Below, piece after piece: positions 51,901 through 62,807 of a stretch of DNA of 64,000 nt. Made by a program: the position numbers and the translations under genes. How positions within the stretch are numbered: position 1 is the first letter of the stretch; each line of letters opens with the position of its first letter. The notes below the pieces were generated by a model that saw only the letters and a list, made by a program, of their open reading frames with translations, ran no database searches and was not told the DNA's origin. Source of the DNA: Echinometra lucunter (taxonomy: Eukaryota > Echinodermata > Echinoidea > Camarodonta > Echinometridae); NCBI GenBank assembly GCA_029962745.1, contig CM057167.1:21764336-21828335 (forward strand), given 5' to 3'.

Positions 51901-54602
51901 ATTTTGTACACAGAATTTAACATTTTCTTCATTTTCAAGAAAAGTGGAAATTCTTTTGATTTAGTGTTTGAGTATGACATGGCTACATCAATTCTTCAAG
52001 CATTTTGTGAAGAATTATGTTGATTCCTGACTCCAAATTTCATATACATCAATTTTTTGAAAAATTGTGTACAAAATGAATGGAGAGTTGTCCACGATGA
52101 CATCACAGATGGTGGCAAAGTTGCCAACTCAAGGATCCCAATAATAAGGATTTACTTATATTTTCAAAAATCATAACTCTTGAACGGATTGTCCGATTTT
52201 GCTCAAACTTTCACTGTTTAATCCTTCCTGTTCATCTCCATTCAATAAATGCACGCTGATGCCTGGGTTCCATTCTCCTTTAAAAGAGAGATTTTCTTAC
52301 ACTACTTTCCTTTAATACATGTATGGGTTTTCCACTGCTACCATAACTCATAGATTTCAAGAGCTCTCTGGCAGCTTTGCAATACCCAATCTCTGCTGTT
52401 TGATAGATAGGCCTTTATCCGGGTGTCCCAGAAAAAGCAAAACGGTGGATTTTCAGTACTTTATATTTAAAAAGTAAGATAATCCTTTTACATCAGTGGG
52501 TAAAGCATCGTCTACAGAAGAAAATGATACCAAGATCATTGACTTTGGTGAAGTAATTTGTATTTTATGCCTGTTTCTTAAAATACAGTCATTTTCAAAT
52601 TTTTGGCAACTGATGAGAGTAGCTTTGTGGCGGGATGGCCTTTCACAATACGATGTTTGAGGGAAGTCCATTGATGCATGTCAGCAACAAAACGTGCCAT
52701 ATGAAAGGCCATTCCCGACACAATTCTGCTCTCCACTGTTGCAAAAAACATGCGGAATTCGAAAATTGCTGTATTTTAAGAAATGGGCACAGAATCAAAA
52801 TTACTTCACCAAATTTAATGATCTTGGTATCATTCTCTTTGGTAGAAGATGCTTTAACTACTAAAGTAAAAAGACGATCTACTTTCAGATGGTAAAGTAC
52901 TGAAAATCTACCGTTCCACTTTTACTGGGACACCAGGTATATACATATATATTTTGTAGTGATACAGTGATAAGTCTTCATTTCTACATTTGCCACACTT
53001 GACCCAGGTGAGAAGCATGGGCAACCGGTAGAATCATGTGCTGTGGGGTGGTGACAGCTGATGAAGTGAAAGTTTCTAATAATAATTTCTAAAGCTCAAG
53101 GGACTTATATCATAATGTGATTTGCATTATTCTTATCGTCTGTTTTCAGGAAGAGATTGGCTTGTTGCGAGGTGTCTTCTCAGCTGTCAAGGAACTCCGA
53201 GAAGAGGTGTCAAGGCAGGGGAAGGAACTTTCTCACATGAAGCAGCGGCAAATCCAAATGATGAATCTACTTGATGGTGTGCTTCGTAGACAGGTTAACA
53301 TGGTACAGGGTGCCCCACAGCTTTCCACCTCAGGGGACGTAGCAAGTCCACCTGTGATGGCTACAAAGGTACGAGAGGTAGAGGAGATAGAAGACGTGGA
53401 GGAAGTGTCTGGGCCAATCATATCATCTGTCCGGTCCACCTCTACAGGAACTACTGGAAGAGTTCTGGGGGAAGCATACGGCGATGTAGTGCAAGTCTCT
53501 GAGGGCACCTCTTCGCCAGTGTCTGAACAAGGCATTGGGAATTTTCAGGAGGACTTGATGTACTCTGCAGTAGAGATGTCCCCTGGTCGTGATCAAGGCT
53601 GGGAACAGGAAGAGGGCTTGCCTCCATCAGTCTTGGATAACAGAAGAGGTTATCTTGAAGATTACACAGGCAAATGGAGGCGTGGTGAGAACGTTGAAAT
53701 CGGAAACTACAACTTCAAGGTTTTGATGCCTATCACCGAACTGGAAGACATCCTGTATAAGACAAATAATGCCACAAGCTTCGCTTACCGCTTGGCAGGT
53801 AAATGTTTCACTTCCAGAGAAATGGTGGAAGGCAACACCCGTGGTGGAGGTCCCCGCATGGATGGCCAGATGTTCAAGCAACTGAATCCAGACGTTGTGG
53901 AGATGATAGCGGGTGAAGTGAAGAAACGCTTTCCAAGCAGTGCGACGGAAGCATTGCTCAATCGCAGCGTGAGAAATGCCATCAATGAGAGGGCTCGTAA
54001 TGAAAGAAAGAGGATTGCTAGGACCCAAGTGCCCACTAGAAGCTAGGAAAACACTTCTCCTTGACAGAGAGACAGTCTGAACAACAGCAGAACTTTATCA
54101 GAAAAAGGATACATACCAGTAATTGGCATAACTGAAAATTTTTTCTGAACTTGTTTTTAATGTCTGAAAGTTCTTCTCAATCATTCACACTGGTGAACAA
54201 ATTACATTTATATTGTTACATGCCAGTAGCTGGCATATATGAACCAATTTCTGAACTTTGTTTTTAATGTCTGAAAGGTCCTCTCTATTATTAAGATTAG
54301 AGAACAAATATTGTGTATTTTAATGTGCCCATGTTTTACTTTTTTATCTTTTACAGATGCCAACTACTTGGGAAAAAAAACACATTTTACTTGTATGTTT
54401 CATCTCCCAAATTTCAACCTTTTACTCAAAGTTGGCAACTCATTTTTAACTTGCAAGAACATGCTCTGTACATCCATTTGAAAGCACTACATTTAATTGT
54501 TATATAATGTGTAGTATATGAAAGTTACAAGAAAATGAATGATACATCTAAATATACATGTTGGCCTACAAGGTCACACTAAACTGAATGGGATATGAGG
54601 CG

Positions 54603-54653
<51 letters not shown>

Positions 54654-57600
54654 AGCTGAGGGAAGAGGCATATTTTGTTTCCTCCCGGTGGCAAAAAGCT
54701 ATAAACTAATCAAATTCTTTCAAAGTTGGCAAAATATGATATTATCAGTTTGCACATCTTTTGACAAAAATCTCTTTTATTTGACTGTTGACGTGTTAAT
54801 GCACGTTCATTAACATAAGTGGCGTAAGCAGGAGGGGGGTGTCACGGGAGTTTGTCGCGTCATATCTGAACAAGCCTTTATCAAACAAAGCGTTCAAAAG
54901 ATACTAAAAATATTTCTGTAATCTTTACTCGTTATGAGGAGCAAAATGATCACAATGAATGTACTTTTCTCCCAATTCATAATAAAATACAAGTTTTAAA
55001 GAAAATCTAAATAAACACTCCTCGGGAATTTAGCAAATGAATAATTTGTGTACATAAGTAGGCAAACACACGTAGAGCACACTCAGAAATTAAATACATG
55101 CTGTGAGGGTCAAGGGTTGAAAAAAGGAAAATGAATAGTGCATCTATATCAAAGTTCTAATGCAGGAGGGATATTCAATGTCAACTTGTGAGGGCTAAAA
55201 AGACTTTAGATTGCTTCAAATAGAAGAGCTTGTTTGAACATTTTGCCAACAATATTGACACATTCTGGTTTCAGAACACTGTTATTTAAATCAGCCATAA
55301 CTGGGGGGCTTCGAAAAAAGAAGAAAAGATAATTCAATGCGTTATGCATTGAGTCATGTGTGTCAAGATGTTAGTGCTTTTGTTAGGCATGCTTGAAGCC
55401 CCCCCATTTAAACATTAGCATAAAAAACAGCACCCAAAGTGAATAGGTCAATACAACGGTACATGTATTTGTTACAAAAATGATTACTTACCTGCTTCAT
55501 GTTTATTGGTGCATATTGCTTCATACTGTTTTCATAAAAATAACTTCTTTTTTTTCAATTACTAAATTACAAATTCAATTAGTGTTGTGGTTGACACATT
55601 GGTTCTAAAACCAGCCCCAGGAGGAAAACTTTTAATTAATTTCATTTTATAGCATCTCAGGGTTGAGACTATAAACATGAAAGACTGGTCTCCAGAAATC
55701 AATATAATTGATTTTTTTTTTCACAAATTTGTGATGTCATGATATACCTGAAGTTGTATCACTTCACTTTATGCTTTACAAGTTTACCTTCAACTATAGA
55801 TACTGTTCTCTAAGTTTTGTTCTAGCTGTTGTTGTTATTTTGTTCTTATTTAGATAATATCTGGATGTTTTCTACTAAATAAGAAATAATTGTGACAGTG
55901 GTGTGGAAGGAGCAGAAGGTAAGGTGACTGTTCTCCTCTCTTATCCTTGTTTCGAGTTGATCTTGATGAAAGATTAATTGAGCCATGGGACAGTGTACAC
56001 ACAAGTGTGTAACCTTCACAGCAGATATTTTCTTGTTTTGACTATGTAAATACAAGAAGATCAAACAATAAAAGCTGCTCATTCACAAAGCAGTTCCTGA
56101 TAATTCATTCGTAGCCTTGATCTGATTTGATATTAATTCATGCCTACTTCGGATCAACACCACCAAAGTTTTCCCCCTAGAATTAGAGCACTATTCATGT
56201 ACTGGAAAGGGTGAATATGGTTTAAAGAATTGCTAATGAGTTCTTGGTAAACTTGGGTACTTTCATCAAAATTCTTACAAACCCTGCACTTTTGTGCAAT
56301 GATTTTCATACAAACTGGACTCTTTAAAGATATGAATAGGCAACTAATTCTTTGACCTGCAGAAAATGAAGAAAAGCTAAGTCTAGCTGGGGCCTGAGCC
56401 TGAGGAAAAGGCATGTTATATCATTCATTCACAGTAATCCATATGTTAAAGATGAGTAACAAAAAACAACAAAAAAAGAACCACCAAAGTGACCAAACTG
56501 GTTCAAAGTCATACTGGTTCAAAGCTATACCTGGTAATCCTTCTCATACAAGGATTTGTCCAGAGTGTGATGAATAGGGTACAGAACAGGACTCTATTCA
56601 ACTCAAAGTACTAATCCTTTCAAATGGGTTCCCACTGATGTCTGAATGTTCCTTTTTACTTTGCTGCATCAATTAAACAAGATCCAGGATGTCTTTGGTT
56701 CTATTCCTCAAAGTCCCATCTTCTCTCATCAGAACCAGTGCTGCGCACCCTTTTGTTCTGAAGTTCAAATCCTCTTTTCTCTGAATACACTTTACTTGCA
56801 CACGAGCATGATAGTGACTCACACTTGGAGCATGCCACACCATGATGCACCACTAAAGACCGCATAGTTCCAGCACCTGTACATGGTGGCATAGTATCAG
56901 GCTCTGACAGAACCCACATAAAATTTGACTTCACTACAGCAGGTTTTATGCTATATTCTACTTTTTTCATAATCCACAACTATAGAATGTCTAAAAAATT
57001 TTTGAGAATGATAGAATGTAGCTCTAAAAATAGAAAAGAAAAAATCAAATTGATTGATACATTTTTACATACGAGAAAATAATGAAGATATATAAAATTT
57101 CCAATGCTTCTTGGAGATTCATATCTTTTTCATAAAACTTTTCAATTAATTTTTAATTGTAAAAAACAAACAATACAAACAAATAGCACACACACACACA
57201 CTCACACACACACAATACAAACACAACAGCAATGCATTGAATATGTTGAGACATCATGCAAAATGATACTTGCCTTGATCGAGCTGCAATGACACACTGC
57301 TTATGATCATCAGGTATCACACCTTTCCCCATCGGTGTCGGGAGAAATGGAAGACCAGTGAGCTCCAGGAATGCTTGTACCTCTCTCTCCGCATTGGCAT
57401 ACGCTGCTCCTGCATTAACAAAGGTATATGGAAGAGTTTGCATTATTGAGCACTTAACCAACCTCACTGAAGAAGGACTTCCAGGCAAACACCATTCACA
57501 TCCTCTATGGCTGAACTATTTTTTCAAGTTTGTTCATTCAAAGTTATCACAATGAAAATGCGAGAAAATGCAAAAGAAAGTTCTGCCACATTGGGAATGA

Positions 57601-58018
57601 TAGAACTACCATACAAATACAATGTCAAGTGCTAAAATAAAATTTTTGTCTGAACTTTTACTGTGGGCTTTCAATAGCAAATTTTCCAAAATTTGCTAAC
57701 ACATCACAAAATGCATCAACCTAGTGACATAACACAGTTCCTACTAATTCTATGATCATGTGTTCAACATCTATGTTAAGACAGTTTCCTTCCAAATTCA
57801 TTCCCATAGGACTCCACCAGGGCCCGGTTTCATAAAACCTGTTATCAGCAACAACTCACATTTCTATGACAATTTGCTCTCAGCCAATCAGATGCAAGGA
57901 TTTCAATAGCTTATAACAGTTACTGCAACTTGTTACTGGTAACAAGTTTTATGACATGGGGCCCAGATTACATTCAATAATAATAAAAATAATAAAAATA
58001 ATAAAAATAATAACAATA

Positions 58019-58053
<35 letters not shown>

Positions 58054-61000
58054 AATAATAATAATACTGATAATAATAAATGTGACTTGCATAGCGCCAG
58101 ATCCAATCTGTGGAGTGCTCAAGGTGCTTTTTTAAGAAATTAGGAATAGAACAGAAATGTTTTAAGATGCTTCTTAAAACTTTCAGAGGTTAAACACCTT
58201 TTGATGTCTTCAGGAAGGCCATTCCATAACCTAGGACATGAGTGGGCAAATGATCTTTCCCCCCAGGTTTTTGCAACTTTAGGGATCACAAGAGAACTGG
58301 AAGTTGATGAGTGTAAGGATCTTGCAGGAGTGTAATTCTGAATTAGTGAGATAAAGTATTGGGGAGCACCATTTCTCCCACAATTCTTTCAGTATGTCAT
58401 AAAAACCATCACACCAGCATTCATGATATCCTCCAAAGTGCAATACCTTTTCCTACAATCACCAGGGGATTCTTTGCTTGAGATAGGACTCCAAGGGCCT
58501 TTGTGACTGTTGATGCATCTGCAAAGGACTTGGGTGGCAGTCCAACTTTAGGGAAGAACCTGAAAAATCACATGGCAGCAAAACAAAACAAAATATAACA
58601 ACACAGTTACGCTATTGTCAAATGGGCAGCTGTTAAGGATACTCAGTCGGTGAATTGCCACTTGGTCTAATCCCACTTTGTCTAATGCCCGTTTGGTCTC
58701 ATCCAACATGGTCTAATCTCATTTCATCTACAACCAGTTCGTCTAATAACCATTTGGTCTAATTACCACTTGGGCAAATTATCATTTTGTCTACTTTCCA
58801 GTCAGGCTATGCTCATTACATCCAATACCCATACCCACTTGGTCGTACCCACTTAGTCTTTTTGATTAGATGAACTGGTAATAGACAAAATGGTCAGACG
58901 AAATGAGGATGACTAAGTAAACGAAGTGGCAATTAGACCACTTGATAATTAGATAAAATGACAGTTAGCCCAAGTCGGCATTAGACCAAGTGATGCTTGG
59001 ACCAAATGGCAATTAGACCAAATTGATAGTAGACCAAACAGGTTTAGCCATAATGGTGTTAGACGATCTGGGAATTAGACCAACTGGTATTAGACCAAGT
59101 GGCTATAAACCACTCAGTCATATTCAAGCATGTGAACTGAAAAAGAAAAAGTGAAGGAAGTGCATCCACAGGTAAAATTCTGTCAAGATCTGCAATGGAG
59201 GAGAATAACAGCAAAAAATAACACACTTTACGTACAAAATGAAAAAGTTTCTAAAAAGTTGTTTTCTTTGATTTCTAGTAAAATTCTGTGACGTCACTTG
59301 TTACTGAACTTGTATGACAAACCCTACATGTGTGAAGTCACACCATTGTAAAAGACAATATTTGGACCTGTACAAGCGAAGGGAGGATATTATCCTCAAA
59401 CAAGAAAACTACCAATAAAATGGCACTCTCCAACATTCAGAATCAAATGACTGAAGACTTGCTCCACCTGGTACAAGTGAGGGCTAAAAAAAAACTTCGA
59501 TTCTAGGACACATATGAACCTTCGGACAACTCAAGTATCTCAGGCACAAACCATGATCGATGCTCACAATCACGAACTGACCTGACACTGGTTTCCTCTA
59601 CTGTTCTATTCACCATGTCTCCAGCTATGTCTAGATAACATGCACCGGGCCTGCCGTGGGTGCTGATGCGGACAGCCTGCAAGACGAGACAAAAATGTCA
59701 TGTGCGTTGGAATCTGATTACAGGTTCCTGACAAAAAAAATCGGTCAAAATTGTCATGTCTAAAGTGTTGTAAGGAAAGGATAAAAGAAAATAGAGAAGT
59801 AAAAACCCATCATTACAAATCAAGCTGATATGTATGAACTGAATATGTATGAATTTTATCTGCATCTTGTAGTGTGCCTTCCAGCCAGATACCTGATGCA
59901 GGGCTCCATAATAACTCTTAGAAGTCACTGATTCCTGTTTAAAATTTCCAAATTTTTGGTGGTCTGTACCTAGATTTCGGGTGCCCAGGATACATGGGCA
60001 CCTGCTAGTGTCAAGCCGCGCTCAATGTCTTCTAAATGGATCAGTTTGGAGATCACTACAGTTACCCTATTTATGCCTATACATATAGTAAATCAGCTTT
60101 TCCTTGCAACTAGACACCATTTATTCCTCATTAACGTAATTGTCAACAATGAGAAAAGCAGACTGGCAAAGCTCTTTTGAGCATGTCACCTAGGCTTGCC
60201 CAGTCACAACTCCTTATTTCTTACTTGCTCCTATCAAATCCTATAGCTCATGAAATGACTCCAGAGTTAATATGATACGACAAGGCAACCATTTATTCAG
60301 TTTTTTATTTCCCATAAACTCACCTTTTCCACAAAAAATGGAATGTGCTCTATAGCAGGAGGTCTAGCAGAAAACTTTGTGTACAGCCGAGCACTTTCAA
60401 CCTGCACAGAACACAAAAGGAGGAGTAATCATGAATTACTATTTTCTTGCAAGGAACTACATGGATTTTTGTTTAATCAGAGCAGTGATAAAATTGCATT
60501 GTGTAAAGGCAATGCAATTTTGTACTGGGGTAGGTAGACTGACTGACTATAGACAGATTAGGGCCCCATTTCGTAAAACTTGTTATCCATAACAAGTTGC
60601 AATAACTGTTATAAGCTACTGAAATCCCTGCATCTGATTGGCTGAGAGAAAATTTGTCACAGAAATGTGGCAGTTGTTACTGATAACAAGTTTTATGAAA
60701 TGGGGCCTAGATTTAGTGTCACATACTTCTAGTGAAAGCAGTACAAACCAATTCCTCAAAGTAGGCAGACTATATCTTCTGAGTTTGTGGTGTAACATGT
60801 TTGAAATAAACTGCAAACTAAGGGCAAGTATAGCTTGCATTAAAATATTTTGATGAGTGATCCCTTACCTGAGGCCACTCCTGAAAAGCACCAGACCCTT
60901 CCTGGTCTTCATCGCTTGATCCTCCAATCACTATGACAGGCCTGGAATATCAAAAGAGAAAAGAAAGAAGAAAACATCAATCAATCAACATGTTTTACCA

Positions 61001-62774
61001 TCAATCACTTCAGGGGCTGCATCAGGGTATTTAGGGAGGAGGGAGGGGGGGGGGGGGGGAGATGACCCACAGGTGAGTTTATTTACATTTTAATTGAACA
61101 AAGAGGGATTTTATACAGTTGCATGAACCAGCCCTCTCTTTTCCCCATACTCTTCTTTCTTCTTTTCATTTTTTCTTCTTTTTTTCCTCTTCTTTTTTTT
61201 GGATTACTTTAAAAATCATTTGGGGGGGGGGGGGGGGGGGGCAACCCCTCCGTCCCCTGTAGCACTGCCCCTGAATCACTTTCAATACTGGTAATAACAA
61301 ACAAGGCATGATGTACAATCAAACACCCATCTCATTATGTCTGAATAAATGATTACTGCAAACAGATGATGCAAAGAAACAAGGAGATAACAAGGATTAG
61401 TGAATTTATGAATGACAATTGAAAACCTACCATAGTCTGCAACCAGTTGCCAAACCATAATTACATAATGTATACATCCTGAATGTCGGCAAATTCTGAC
61501 ATTTCTCTTGAGAGTTATACAACTTCTCATTTTCAACGAGATCATCATTTCATTTTACATTAACCTCACCATGCATTGAGAGTAGCATTAGCCAGTCCCC
61601 CTATAGTGTGTAGCATACCAGGTCCAGATACCACCAACACCACACCAGGCCTGCCGCGGAAACAAAATAAAGGCAATGTTATTAACAAGTACCGGGTAAA
61701 GGACTGGGATTCGAAAAAAGACAATGAGATTTCAGCAGATTTTATAAGCAACAGAAACATTTTTTTTTCACTATTACCTGGTACTCTTTTCATGTTAAGA
61801 GTCATATTTTCAAAACATTTAAACACACTTTACAATGAAAAATCTTTACAATGATCAATTTAAGTGGATATTAATTGACCACAAGCTGTTCATTACCTTT
61901 TTCATTATCTAAATTTTATATGCCAGTAGATTGTGAAAAACCTACAAAGTATCGCTCCATAATTTTGTTGCAAAGGAACATGTAACAAAGAACTGCATTC
62001 AAACTGACCTTCCAGTGAGATATCCAATGGCTTGAGCAGCATAACAGGCCTTTAGAAAATGAAGAAGGAAAAAATTAAAGAGAGATTCAGTAAGAGATTT
62101 TGTCTGCATCAGATAACTAGTAGAATGATTCCAAACAAGTTGAGTGATCAGTACATATCTTTCTATTCATCTAATCTCTTTTTCTAAGATTTTTTAAACC
62201 TTAATTTCCTCAAACACTGCACTCAGTATATAATGCGTGGTGGGTATGTGCCGCAGAGAAGACCCCCATTTTTACAATCAATTTTCCGTTCCAAAGCATA
62301 GCATTTTCTTCTTATTGGGAAAACGAACAAAAAAAGCCGATCCAAAGCATAGCATTTTCTTCTTATCGAGAAAAAAAGAAGAAAGAAATTTGTTCCATTT
62401 GAAGCTCCGCATATTTTTCGTTTCGCCGTTCCGGCCGCATTGATCCGTCACAATGAGCTTCATTTTTGGTGAAAAGCGGCCCGCACCATACCGCTCGTAG
62501 GCCAGCCAGCGCTTTCCGACCACCGCCTATGCGCGAGCGCACCCGGCGCCCGTGCCGCCGGGCTAGCTGCATGCACGTATGCCCTTTCCATAGGGATACA
62601 TACGCACTCACATGCAGGCGAACCGTTCCAAAGACCCCCGTTTTCACAAACATTTGTAGTTCCGAAGCCCGTTCCGAAGACCCTCCTTTTTACAATAAGC
62701 CCGTTCCAAAACCCCCGTTTTTTGTCTCGCCCGTGGCACATACCTACCACTTTTGGGGTCAAGTGCCCCCCCCG

Positions 62775-62807
<33 letters not shown>

